From assembly GCA_963816855.1 (NCBI GenBank), contig CAWFMA010000020.1:1-64000 (forward strand): a stretch of DNA of 64,000 bases. Direction: 5' to 3'. Source of the DNA: DASTFP01 sp963816855. GTDB lineage: Bacteria > Verrucomicrobiota > Verrucomicrobiia > Chthoniobacterales > Terrimicrobiaceae. How positions within the stretch are numbered: position 1 is the first letter of the stretch; the number at the start of each line of letters is the position of its first letter. The notes below the pieces were generated by a model. It did no database searches. It saw nothing but the letters and a program-made list of their open reading frames with translations, and was not told the DNA's origin. A program made the translations under genes and the position numbers. Shown here piece after piece: positions 1 to 8,499 of this stretch.

Positions 1-1461
1 AGCGTGCGCGGGCGATTCAAACGGCAGCCGCACATTAAATTGTGTGCCATCCGGACCCGTGTTGAAGTCGATTTTTCCGTGGTGACGTTCGACGACGATC
101 CTGTGGCTGATAACCAGGCCAAGTCCCGTGCCTGAGCCGCCCTTGGTTGTGAAGAAGGGCACCGCAAAGATATGCGGACCGGGCCTCTGGCGCGGAATTC
201 CACCGCCATTGTCCGCGATCTCAACGAGAAAAAACTCGCCGTCGCGGCGCGTGCGAACATCGATGCGACCCGTCCCGCCGACGGCGTAAATTGCGTTGTC
301 GATAAGGTTCGTCCATACCTGGTTTAATTCGCCGCCGTAGGCGCAGAGACGCGGAAGCGTGCGATCAAAGTCGCGGGTAACCGTGACATTCCTGAGCTTG
401 TGACCGAGGATGATCAGGGTGTTTTCGATGCCCTCGTGCACATCGATTTCCTGCCATGGCGCCTGGTCCATGAACGAGTAAGACTTCACCGCGCCCACCA
501 ACTCCGAAATACGCTCCGTGCTATGTGTGATCGATTTTAACAAGTCGCGTGTGGTGAGGTTCGCTGCGAGCCACCGGATTGCGTTCCCGAGATCCTGCGC
601 CGGCACCGTGCGCTTGACCCTTTCCAGATCGCCCTCGTCGACTCGGGCGCTCACCAATGCCGGGGCCAGATCCCAAGTATCTGCGACTTTGTTCGAGTCG
701 AGCCAGCATTCGATCGCTTCCTCGCGGTCGCTTTGTTCTAAGGAATTGAGTTTCGCCTGCGATGTGGCGCAACGCACGGCCTCTTGGGAGGTTGCAACCA
801 GCTGCTGCCACTGCTCGGCGCTGAGCCTTTCATTAAGCTCGCATGCGTAGTCCTGAACCTTCTCTACGCTCTGGCGCAGATCGGCGGCGGCGCGGCGCGC
901 AGCCGTGGCAGGATTGTTGAGTTCATGGGCAAGTCCGGCTGCCATCGTGCCGAGTTGGATGAGCTTCTCGCGCTCCTGCGTATAGCCCTCCAAATTTCGC
1001 AACTGCGTCGCTAGCGTCCGCATGATTTCCCTCGCCACCGTAGGCGAGCAGCGTAGCAGGTCCCAGAATCCGGCGCGTGGCAGACGAAAAAGCCGGCTCT
1101 TGGTGACCGCCCGAACGAGCACAGAATGCGGGACGTCCAGCAGGATTTGAATCATGCCGAAGAATCCTCCTGGAGCCCCACTGCCGAGGAAAATTTCCTG
1201 TTCGCCGAAGAACTTCGTCGCGCGCAACTCGCCTTCCAGCGTCACAGAGAAGAAATTCGACGGATCGCCGTCGCGAAGGATTATCTCCCCTCTCGCGAAG
1301 CGAACCTCAGTTCCCGTCGAAAGACACTCTCGCTGAGACTCGTCGAGCTGAGCGAAAAGCGGGACGTCGAAAACTGTCGCAAACCCTCCTTCAGAAACGG
1401 TGGGCGTTTGAGGCGGGGGACGAGATTCCATTTCTTCGAGCCGCTGACTGAGCTCAGCCAT
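1..1461 (-). CDS. Cyclic-nucleotide-domain sensor histidine kinase, second copy (open at left edge)
   Basis: Reads without a stop from the ATG at 1461 to base 1, so the C-terminus lies outside the window. A cNMP-binding domain spans about residues 30-150, followed by a histidine phosphoacceptor helix with the motif AHELNNP near residue 180. An HATPase domain at about 370-480 shows the N box (LIDNAIYAV), the G1 box (IADNGGGIP) and the G2 box (GTGLGL). The protein is probably a soluble or peripheral kinase that gates autophosphorylation by ligand binding. The frame is open upstream of 1461 and continues without a stop from the kinase half of the preceding copy, so the two may once have been one polypeptide; 1461 is the first plausible internal start. 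No response regulator is visible. Confidence 0.75.
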   Translation of the reverse strand, partial: MAELSQRLEEMESRPPPQTPTVSEGGFATVFDVPLFAQLDESQRECLSTGTEVRFARGEIILRDGDPSNFFSVTLEGELRATKFFGEQEIFLGSGAPGGFFGMIQILLDVPHSVLVRAVTKSRLFRLPRAGFWDLLRCSPTVAREIMRTLATQLRNLEGYTQEREKLIQLGTMAAGLAHELNNPATAARRAAADLRQSVEKVQDYACELNERLSAEQWQQLVATSQEAVRCATSQAKLNSLEQSDREEAIECWLDSNKVADTWDLAPALVSARVDEGDLERVKRTVPAQDLGNAIRWLAANLTTRDLLKSITHSTERISELVGAVKSYSFMDQAPWQEIDVHEGIENTLIILGHKLRNVTVTRDFDRTLPRLCAYGGELNQVWTNLIDNAIYAVGGTGRIDVRTRRDGEFFLVEIADNGGGIPRQRPGPHIFAVPFFTTKGGSGTGLGLVISHRIVVERHHGKIDFNTGPDGTQFNVRLPFESPAHA

Positions 1462-2903
1462 AAACGCGCGACTTGCGACGATTGCCTCGGCGGCCTCGTT
1501 TCTCTCAACCCGCCGCACGGGCAGTCGCACGATGAAGCGCGTCTCGCCCGCTTTCGATTCGACCTCGATCTCACCTCCATGCCGGTCTCCCACGATGCCT
1601 TGGCTTATCGTAAGGCCGAGACCTTTCCGAACCGACGCCCTTCGTGATGAAGAACGGCTCAAAGATGTGCGAACGATTCTCCGATGATATACCGGGGCCG
1701 CTATCGATGATTTCCACGACCGTCTGGTTGTCATCGCGTCGGGTTTGGATAGCGATTTCACCACCGCCATCTACCGCGTCCGCTGCGTTATCGAGCAAGT
1801 TGACCCATACCTGCGCGAGTGCGCTCGGATAGCCACGCACGTGACCGGATTCGCTCGAAAAATTCTGGGCGACACGAACGTTCGTCAGTTTGCGATCTAG
1901 CACGCCCAGCGCGCTTCGGAGTTGCTCATGCACGTCAATGTCCGCGGCCTCCGCGCGCTCTTGTCGCGCGATGGAACGCACGGCTTCCACTAAGCTCGCG
2001 ATTCGCCCGGTGGTCTGTTCTGCGTCGTCCAGCAGCGTTTGAATCTTCAGCCGCAAGGCGATCCACCGCAACGCGTCGCCGAAAGCGTTCTTTGGCAGAA
2101 GGTCACGCAGAGAAACTAGGGCACTCATATCTAATCCCGCGCCCACGAGCACGGGAGCGATTTTCCAGGCGTCAGTCACCCCTCCTTCCCGCAGCCAGGA
2201 TGCGATCACATCCTCCGAATCGCTCTGCTCGATCGAATAATACTGCCTGCCAGCCGAAGGGTTCTTCAAAAGCTCGCCGACGAGTGCGATCAACCGATCC
2301 CAGTGTTCATGCTCAAGCGTGTGGTGCAACCGATGGGATCGTCTGAATTACTTCGCCAAGCTGCACTGCAATTCGCTGCGCGGCGGAGGAAGGGTTATTC
2401 AATTCATGTGCAAGGCCGGCGGACATTGTTCCGAGCGCCTCCAGCTTCTGCTGCTGTTGCGCCGAACCTTCCAGGTTGCGAAGACGCGTCGCCATCGCAC
2501 GGAAAATCTCCCCGGAAATCGCCGGACAGAGCCGCAACAGCTTCCAAAACGCTTCCTCCGGAAAAACAATCAGCCGGCAATCGCGCTCGGCGCGACCGGA
2601 CAGCACGTAGGGCGTGCCAAGTAAGAGCGGAATTTCGCCGAAAAACGCGCCGGGTCTGTTGCGAGCGACAACGATTTCTTGGTCGTCGAGCTTCTTCCAG
2701 ACGCTGATTTCTCCTTCCAGGAGCACAAAGAAATACTCCGCGTGCTTTCCCTCCTCGACGAGCATTTCGCCCGCGGGAAGCCGCCATTCTTCAGTCTCCT
2801 CGATGCAAACCTTATCTTCATCTTTCAGGCTCACAAAGAGGGGGACCTGGCGGAGCAGGTTCATCACCGCCTCGCTGTCCGTCATTTGTGCGATGGTAGT
2901 CAA
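1462..2903 (-). pseudogene. Cyclic-nucleotide-domain sensor histidine kinase, first copy, two frameshifts
   Basis: Starts at the ATG at 2903 with a cNMP-binding domain (residues 15-135) and the phosphoacceptor motif AHELNNP, then leaves frame near 2320-2335. The second reading frame (TTG at 2329) carries the central region and the HATPase N box (LLDNAADAV) and G1 box (IDSGPGI). It leaves frame again near 1635-1645, exactly where the G2 box (GLGLTISQG) should follow. After that shift the sequence runs in the same frame into the next copy. Domain order and many residues match the downstream copy, so this is a tandem duplication. The two one-base shifts mean true decay or assembly error. As read, no functional kinase is made from this half, though an isolated cNMP domain could be. 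Confidence 0.7.
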
Positions 2904-3322
2904 AATCGATCCGGCTATTGAAGCTCTTCAACAATTTTACCACGCCTTCCGCCATTTGCAGTCCATACTGGTGTCTGGCCGGTAGCGCGGTTTGTCGCAT
3001 AGCATAAGGCGCCTCCCACTGCGCCATCCGTCTCAGCCAAATTCCGAAAATTTCCAAAATTTCTGCAAATTTGTTCTTCAACAACCCGATTGCTCTATAT
3101 GGGAGAGAAGCGCCCCCCGGTAAAAACCGGCCCCCCCTCTCGATTCGCGGCCAACAAAAGCATGCTTTCCTCAACGGGTGGTCGGCCGCCGGCTTTTTAT
3201 TTGCCGTAAGGGAAACGACTCTCGGACAGCTTGCAGGACTAAAGGGCCGCACGGCTACGCCGGCGCCAAAGCACGCAACGACCGAACTCGAGATGTGATG
3301 AGCGAAATTGCCATGCCATGAC
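2904..3322. other. Intergenic, no supported gene
   Basis: About 420 bases between the histidine kinase start and the next minus-strand gene. Overlapping open frames here are low in complexity and match no family I recognise. The promoter of the kinase genes should lie just above 2903. No tRNA or terminator with a convincing stem and T-run was seen. Confidence 0.5.
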
Positions 3323-4192
3323 TTACCTCAGAAAAAGAACGCGCTCTACCAATGTTCGGAAACTCACGTTGCCGTAGCGGAACAATTCGCGATTGGCTTT
3401 AGCCAAACTCCAATTCTGCTGGTAAACATCCTTCGTTCGTTCTCGAATATCGCCGTCAAGTTCCGTGTATCTGGTGGCGAAGCACTTCGTGACATCCAGT
3501 TGCTTCTGAACCAAAACAGCAATCTTTTCGGAACAAACCTTCTTCATCGCTGAAATTCGACGCTTCGCATCTGCTTGTGCGATCTGCTGATTCTGGTCCA
3601 GTTGCTGGAATTTGGCCGCAGCCTGGGCGCTGATTCTATCTGTCTCTGATTGCAGGCGAGACTGCCGCTGCGACTTATCTTGCTGAAACTGAAGTCGTCT
3701 TTGTGTATAGGGGAATTTGATGGCGTCTTCGATCACTGGTGGGAGAGATTGAGGCAGTGTCTGTCGTGCACGGATCTCGTGAATTCTGCGCCAGCCTATA
3801 AGCGCTGCAGCGCGACGGGGACCTATTCCTTGAATCTGGTAAAGGGCGTGAAGTTCAATATGTGCAGCGGTGGGGTATCGACTCAATAATGCTGATCGAG
3901 TCTCCGCTGTCATCCCTTCCAGGAAGGCATGGGGTGTATTCTGTTGCGCCAGGTAAGTCTGAATGTGCTGCTGCTGAAGTCGGTCGAGCTCGCGGGCAAT
4001 TTCCTGAGCCTCCGTGCGCGCCAAAGCGTCGATTTCCTGAGTGAGACGATTGATTTCACCCTGAAGACCGGCGCGAAGGGAATTCAATCCGGCTTCTCGC
4101 TCCGTCTCCGTCTGGCGACGACTCCGTGCGATATCTGCAAGCGCTCGGTAGAGTCGCGCCTGAACAGCGCTTATGTCTCTCGTTTGAATCAA
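3323..4192 (-). CDS. Coiled-coil helix-hairpin-helix protein, C-terminal half of a YegI-like kinase
   Basis: 289 residues from a TTG start. It begins with a long charged helix, carries a helix-hairpin-helix core around residues 110-140 (IQGIGPRRAAALIG), and returns to coiled coil rich in Q, R and A before a hydrophobic end. In the YegI family this region is fused behind a Ser/Thr kinase and a membrane segment. Here it is cut from the kinase by an in-frame TAA near 4208 and a frameshift near 4350. The reading frame above the TAA (4208-4390) is also coiled coil and continues this one, so the ancestral protein was single. Whether this piece is translated alone from the TTG is uncertain. Confidence 0.6.
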   Translation of the reverse strand: MIQTRDISAVQARLYRALADIARSRRQTETEREAGLNSLRAGLQGEINRLTQEIDALARTEAQEIARELDRLQQQHIQTYLAQQNTPHAFLEGMTAETRSALLSRYPTAAHIELHALYQIQGIGPRRAAALIGWRRIHEIRARQTLPQSLPPVIEDAIKFPYTQRRLQFQQDKSQRQSRLQSETDRISAQAAAKFQQLDQNQQIAQADAKRRISAMKKVCSEKIAVLVQKQLDVTKCFATRYTELDGDIRERTKDVYQQNWSLAKANRELFRYGNVSFRTLVERVLFLR

Positions 4193-4319
4193 TCTTGCCT
4201 CGTCAATTTATCGCTGCAAACCGCTCTGTTTTTCACATACTTCGCTCTTAAACTTCTCCCGCTGTTGCTGAAGGACTGAAAGCGCACTCTTGCGAGAGTT
4301 CGCCTCTTGCTGCTCTTGA

Positions 4320-5597
4320 TCAGCCGATAGCTGGCACATTGAGCGAGCCTTGACTGCCGAATCGTTCTTGTACCTCAGAATGGAACACAATACTGTTGAC
4401 AGGCACTAGCAGCACTATCAGCAGGCTCAATGCAAACGTACCTGATGAATCGTGCGAGTGAAGCAAAAGCGTAGCAAGTCCCACTGCCGTAGCTATTGAC
4501 CCATGGGCCAACGTCCTTAACCCCATGAGTGATGCGGGGAACGCTATGGGTTCAAGAGGGGCATTGTCGGTTGCCGTGAAATCCAAAACCCAGGTTGCGT
4601 CATAGCTTGGCGACACGGAACGTGTCAAATCGCCTCCGCTTGCCGAAGCCGAATTAACTGGTACACAGTCCCGAATCCACGGACCCGTAATGGCTGGCTC
4701 GACCTGCAATGACGGGATTTGCCCATCGAGGCCGGGGATGCGATCCGGTTCAAGAAACAAGAGATTCTTGAGCATGAGCACAAGTGTTTGAATCTGGATG
4801 CTCGAATGCCTTTCAAGCACCGCAAATGCGTTTGATGTATCGGGATTGTTAAAGTCCTCTTGCCGGAAAAGCAAGCATTCGTCTCCCGCTCCAGTTGTTT
4901 GCCAGAGCGTAGGGTCAATGCTCAGCGCAACAAGCGAAACATAAATTACCCAAGCAGAAAAATTATCCAAGTATGGGCCAAAATGAGTGGCAACGCGGCG
5001 GGGGTGCTGGTAGTTGGGGTGTCCGACTTCATGACTATTTCTCCGAGCGAGAGTGGGCACGTACATGCCGTCATAGTCGATCAGCTTGAACTGTCCATTG
5101 ACGATCAGAATATTGCCGTGCTGAAGATCCCCGTGCGCTATGCGCGAATCTTTCAACAACTTACAGAGCTCAAGCCACTTTCTCGCCAGCTCTGAGCAGT
5201 TAGCCGGTTTCATCAAACTGCGTTCGATGACATGATGGAGCAGGTCGCCTTCAACCCATTCCATCTTGAGAACGGGACACCACAGCCCTTTGACGCGAAT
5301 GCCTTTTGGAACGAAGTCAAAACCGACCGTGCATGCCAAGTTTGCTGTCCGCAAAAGGCTGGTGATTTCTTGGTAGCGCTGTTGTTGGTCCGAAAACTCG
5401 CGAAGAAAACAGCGAACTGCGTAAATGCGATTATTACATCGAATCTTGTAGACGCAGGCAAAATTGCCAGAAAAAGGGCGCGGCAAGCCAAGCTTGCTTG
5501 TCTCAACCTTTCCCGCTTTGAGTTCCGCATCGTCGAAGGATAAGCCGGGAGTCTGGATAGCCTCTTGATAGTCCGTATTTGTCGGCCAGGGCATCAC
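4320..5597 (-). CDS. YegI-like protein kinase domain with C-terminal membrane segments
   Basis: 425 residues. The kinase fold is clear: glycine loop around residues 40-52 (SGNFACVY), catalytic loop HGDLQHGN near 155, and the metal-binding motif as LIDYDG near 172. The usual lysine of the VAIK motif is replaced by arginine (YAVRCF). Two hydrophobic stretches near the C-terminus (about residues 360-410) suggest membrane anchoring with the kinase in the cytoplasm. The frame ends at a stop shortly after, where relatives continue into coiled coil and helix-hairpin-helix; that part lies downstream in another frame. It starts three bases after the PP2C stop, so phosphatase and kinase form an operon. 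This pairing matches the YegI/YegK arrangement of Escherichia coli. Substrates are unknown. Confidence 0.7.
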   Translation of the reverse strand: MMPWPTNTDYQEAIQTPGLSFDDAELKAGKVETSKLGLPRPFSGNFACVYKIRCNNRIYAVRCFLREFSDQQQRYQEITSLLRTANLACTVGFDFVPKGIRVKGLWCPVLKMEWVEGDLLHHVIERSLMKPANCSELARKWLELCKLLKDSRIAHGDLQHGNILIVNGQFKLIDYDGMYVPTLARRNSHEVGHPNYQHPRRVATHFGPYLDNFSAWVIYVSLVALSIDPTLWQTTGAGDECLLFRQEDFNNPDTSNAFAVLERHSSIQIQTLVLMLKNLLFLEPDRIPGLDGQIPSLQVEPAITGPWIRDCVPVNSASASGGDLTRSVSPSYDATWVLDFTATDNAPLEPIAFPASLMGLRTLAHGSIATAVGLATLLLHSHDSSGTFALSLLIVLLVPVNSIVFHSEVQERFGSQGSLNVPAIG

Positions 5598-5600
5598 AAG

Positions 5601-6371
5601 TCATCTTACGGATTCGACCTTAATTCTGATCATTGTTGCATCGTCATTTAAGCGATCATCCGCGTCACGAAGCGATGAGACCCAGTCAGAAAATGACTGC
5701 ACATCGCTTGTCCCCATGCTCCGCAGAAAGTTCCACGGCCTTCTCCCTTCCGCGTGCTCTCGCAGGAACCAAAAGGACAGTGCATCTGTCATGAGATAAA
5801 ACGTGTCTTTCGAGCAAAGTTCCCCTCCTCGTGTAATGAGCCATTCCTCGAAAGGAGTGTTGCGTGCAACGCTGCTGGCCAAGAGATGAGGCTGATTGTT
5901 GAAGTCAACAGCCTTTGCAATTGGAAATGCCATTCTTAGTTCGCCTTCTCGAATCAAAAAAAGGCAACTATCGCCCAGTGCAGTCGCGCTCCATTCTGGC
6001 GAATTGGCCCGAGACTGGCCTTGGGCGCGTAGTTCAAGCCCCATGAGCGTGGCGAAAGAACCCTTTGCCGCTTTGCTTGCAGCGTACCACGGGAGATCTT
6101 GAGCGTGTAGAAATCGAGTCCAACATTGTTGGAGGCGGCAAAGCGTTTCCTCGCGTCGTTTCTCAGGTGTAAGTCTCCCACTTTTAAACGCCCAGGCAAT
6201 AAGGCGAGCCCATCGACCAGCAAAAAGGGATTCCGTAGCGCCGTCGGCTATAGCGCAGCGGAACAACGGAACTTCACCATCGGTCCGCTTTCGCGGCATG
6301 AACGCATCATCATTCTGGGCTTCCGAGGATCCGTCTTTCGGTGAAGTGAATCCCTCGCAGGTAATATACAT
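5601..6371 (-). CDS. PP2C-like serine/threonine phosphatase (YegK-like)
   Basis: About 256 residues from the ATG at 6371, chosen because the N-terminal strand (YITCEGFTSP) begins there; the frame is open to 6479. Metal-binding aspartates typical of PP2C appear as QNDDAF, AIADGATE and the C-terminal NDDATMI; the core strand ALGDSCLFLI is also present. It is probably a cytoplasmic Mn/Mg-dependent phosphatase that reverses the neighbouring kinase. Thirteen bases separate it from the stop of an upstream minus-strand remnant, so a longer operon once existed. In tellurite-resistance-type and YegI modules a von Willebrand A protein is the usual third partner, and none is intact here. Confidence 0.7.
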   Translation of the reverse strand: MYITCEGFTSPKDGSSEAQNDDAFMPRKRTDGEVPLFRCAIADGATESLFAGRWARLIAWAFKSGRLTPEKRREETLCRLQQCWTRFLHAQDLPWYAASKAAKGSFATLMGLELRAQGQSRANSPEWSATALGDSCLFLIREGELRMAFPIAKAVDFNNQPHLLASSVARNTPFEEWLITRGGELCSKDTFYLMTDALSFWFLREHAEGRRPWNFLRSMGTSDVQSFSDWVSSLRDADDRLNDDATMIRIKVESVR

Positions 6372-6384
6372 TGGAAGTTGCGCT

Positions 6385-6627
6385 TCATCGAAGATTGGCC
6401 GCAGCACCGGTTCCTGTACCGATTTCGACAAATTGGATGAGGTGTTCCATCTGCGCGTTGAACACGAACCCGCGAGCATCGGGCAACAAGTTCATGTTTG
6501 ATGTAGAAGCAGCCGCCCGCATTTGATCTGCCAACTTGTCCGATATTCGGAAGAGCAATCGAGCACATTCGTCAATTAGGCCGTCTTCGCTCGGGTGTCC
6601 CCACGGGCCAACTCGTCCAGACCATGA
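6385..6627 (-). pseudogene. C-terminal remnant of a gene upstream of the PP2C phosphatase
   Basis: An 80-codon frame with a natural-looking C-terminus (amphipathic helix LFRISDKLADQM, then MEHLIQFVEIG) ends 13 bases before the phosphatase start. It has no good start codon and is cut at about 6600-6627, where plus-strand coding sequence takes over. It may be the lost third partner (a vWA protein) of the kinase/phosphatase module, but no vWA motif survives. Confidence 0.35.
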
Positions 6628-6788
6628 TCAATGCCGAGATATCCCGGCTTTCGGCCCGCAAGATCGCTCAGCGCTTTCTCAAATCCGTCATGGAACAGGT
6701 CGGAGCGCTCGCCGGCCAAAACCTCGATGAGGAGGAAGATGACGCCATTCCAAGTATGTCCCTACCCAAGCGCAATGAACATTTCTGA
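6624..6788 (+). CDS. Small hypothetical protein (C-terminal fragment?)
   Basis: A 54-codon frame from the ATG at 6624, helical and ending in an acidic patch (LDEEEDD) and a basic tail. The frame is open upstream to about 6500 without a good start, so this may be the 3' end of a truncated gene. Its TGA is followed at once by AGGAGG, and the next gene lies in the same frame. Function unknown; the style resembles plasmid or phage genes. Confidence 0.35.
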   Translation: MINAEISRLSARKIAQRFLKSVMEQVGALAGQNLDEEEDDAIPSMSLPKRNEHF

Positions 6789-6827
6789 GGAGGAACAACC
6801 GTCAACCAGCACGGTTACGGGGCCGAT

Positions 6828-7223
6828 TTGGCCGAAACGCTGTGCGCTGAAATCGCTAGTCATATGGCAATAGCATCACCAAAAACTAAAGAAGAACTGG
6901 TCCGCCAGTTTAAATTCAACCCCGAAGTCGATACCCGGCTCGAGGCCTTTATGAAGGCGGAACCCGGCTTGGTGCAGTTCGTCAAGGAACTGCCACGCGA
7001 ACAACTCGAGCGAAAGTTTCTGCTTCGCAAAATGCGGGACCAGCAACAGAAGCACGGTTATGACGCAAAGGTCAAAGCCTGGCTTGAGAAGCCCGAACAG
7101 GCGGAACTGGCCGAGAGCCTGAAGGCCACCCTTAGCCCCCACATGAAGCCTGAACAACAGGCCCAGGCGCTCGTCAATCAGGCCAAGAACTACATCCGCA
7201 ACATGGGTATCAAAATCAGCTGA
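6828..7223 (+). CDS. Hypothetical helical protein of the integrative element
   Basis: 131 residues from a TTG at 6828, or 119 from the ATG at 6864. It is highly charged and helical with no cysteines, signal peptide or membrane segment, and has a tail of QAQALVNQAKNYIRNMG type. The frame is open back to the TGA at 6786 but holds no ATG there, although a strong AGGAGG precedes it, so the original start may have been lost. It sits with two other small plus-strand genes convergent to the integrase, as accessory genes of mobile elements often do. I do not recognise the family. Confidence 0.5.
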   Translation: MAETLCAEIASHMAIASPKTKEELVRQFKFNPEVDTRLEAFMKAEPGLVQFVKELPREQLERKFLLRKMRDQQQKHGYDAKVKAWLEKPEQAELAESLKATLSPHMKPEQQAQALVNQAKNYIRNMGIKIS

Positions 7224-7287
7224 CACCGCCGCACGTCGGATTTCCCCCAATTCCGGCGCGCATCCGATTTTAACCAGAGAGCAAGAG

Positions 7288-7554
7288 ATGAACAGAAGAC
7301 CAACGATCGATCCTGACAAGCTGGAATTCCCGTCAACCATTGCGCCGATAGTCGGCTTGTCAGCAAACGAGATTACATTCCTCAAGAAGCGAGGCTGCCC
7401 TTTTTACGGACGGAAGACTACCGTGCGTTGGGTAAGAGATTTCGTTTCCCGACGAGCGGGGGCGGTGGCAACGGAACCTTCTCCATCGCTTGCCGGACAT
7501 CTTCAACATTCAAACGGGAGTAGATCCGGTGCACCAGTCGACTCGAATGATTAA
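7288..7554 (+). CDS. Small DNA-binding-like protein (excisionase/HTH style), overlaps the integrase tail
   Basis: 88 residues. The first 55 look like a compact helix-turn-helix with a wing (IAPIVGLSANEITFLKKRG, then FYGRKTTVRWVRDF), as in excisionases and small phage regulators. The last 35 are low complexity and overlap the 3' end of the convergent integrase by 137 bases, so the original C-terminus was probably replaced at a junction. The upstream AGAGCAAGAG can serve as ribosome site. It could control excision of the element; that is inference from position and fold. Confidence 0.5.
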   Translation: MNRRPTIDPDKLEFPSTIAPIVGLSANEITFLKKRGCPFYGRKTTVRWVRDFVSRRAGAVATEPSPSLAGHLQHSNGSRSGAPVDSND

Positions 7555-8470
7555 CAAGACGCATAGCCTGTTGTTCGGTCAATCCCGCGCGGTGGCATCG
7601 CGAAATGAACGACACCCGCAAAGAATGAGATGTTGTCCCTACCGCCCGCTTGAGCACAACGTTGAACCGCTGATTCATGGCGCCTGTCAGCGACGGAACG
7701 GTGCGATCCCTTGTCCTCAATGGGAGAAGGATCTTTTTCACCTGCTCCGTCATCGGAACCGCAAACAACTTCTTTGGATCATCCAGTCTCCTTTTCGAGT
7801 CCTCAACCCACAGAATCATTTTTTCAAAATCAATGCGCTCCGTTCGAATGCTGGACTCTGCGAAACGACAACCGATATGAGCCATGATCTCGAAGACAAT
7901 GCCCATCCACGGTGCTTCACTGGCAAGAGCCTGCCGGGCGGTGATCATCATGGCATCGGAAAGTTCCGGCTTTTCGGGCGGCGCTTGCCGTTCGACCTTC
8001 GCTTGAGCCAAGGCATTGCGTTCGCAATATTCGCGGCGGATGGCCTCATTCAGGACGAAGGAGAAAAATTTCAACTCCAGACGCGCCGTGTTGTGCCTCG
8101 CGGTTGCCTTTCGCCAATGCATATAGTCCTGAGCGTGTTCATAACGAATCTGGCGAGGGTGTTGAAGATTGCGCAGATTGAGCCACTCGCTGATCGCTTC
8201 CCAAGCGGCCATCATCCGTTTATGAGTGCTCGCACGCTGGTAGTGGCTCGCCATATATTCCGAAACCCAAGCGCGAAATTCGCCGGAGTTATCAGGAGCA
8301 ACCTGCGCCTCCTTGACCGAGTACTTTTCCGCCAACCGTCGCGCATCCCGCGTTTCTTTCGGATCGTCATGGCGCATCTTGGTGGCCTCCTCGCACCATC
8401 TGCCGGTTTCCAGATCACGATAACGAAGATACCAATAGGGAGACCGCTTGTATTTCCGCAAGGAGGCCAT
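7418..8470 (-). CDS. Tyrosine site-specific integrase
   Basis: About 350 residues from the ATG at 8470; the frame is open to 8680 but the natural N-terminus (ASLRKYKRSPYWYLRYRD, the arm-binding fold) starts here. The SAM-like core domain spans residues 65-150. The catalytic domain shows Arg I in GCRFAES, a His-x-x-Arg pair in SHSLRVSF, the second His in LVNHSS and the nucleophile Tyr in HRIYSRL. It performs DNA strand exchange at attachment sites. It lies directly beside the rsmA 3' side with no tRNA visible, and its transcription converges with the small genes at 6.6-7.5 kb. It is probably the integrase of the element that brought in the kinase/phosphatase module. Confidence 0.85.
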   Translation of the reverse strand: MASLRKYKRSPYWYLRYRDLETGRWCEEATKMRHDDPKETRDARRLAEKYSVKEAQVAPDNSGEFRAWVSEYMASHYQRASTHKRMMAAWEAISEWLNLRNLQHPRQIRYEHAQDYMHWRKATARHNTARLELKFFSFVLNEAIRREYCERNALAQAKVERQAPPEKPELSDAMMITARQALASEAPWMGIVFEIMAHIGCRFAESSIRTERIDFEKMILWVEDSKRRLDDPKKLFAVPMTEQVKKILLPLRTRDRTVPSLTGAMNQRFNVVLKRAVGTTSHSLRVSFISRCHRAGLTEQQAMRLVNHSSRLVHRIYSRLNVEDVRQAMEKVPLPPPPLVGKRNLLPNAR

Positions 8471-8479
8471 GCGGCCAGT

Positions 8480-8499
8480 GTCCCACATAGTCCCACATA
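8480..8499. repeat. Perfect 10-base tandem repeat upstream of the integrase
   Basis: The decamer GTCCCACATA occurs twice back to back, 10-29 bases above the integrase start. A looser repeat (TATCGTGG spaced by a few bases) follows near 8511-8530. It could be an integrase arm site, an operator or part of an attachment region. Confidence 0.45.
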
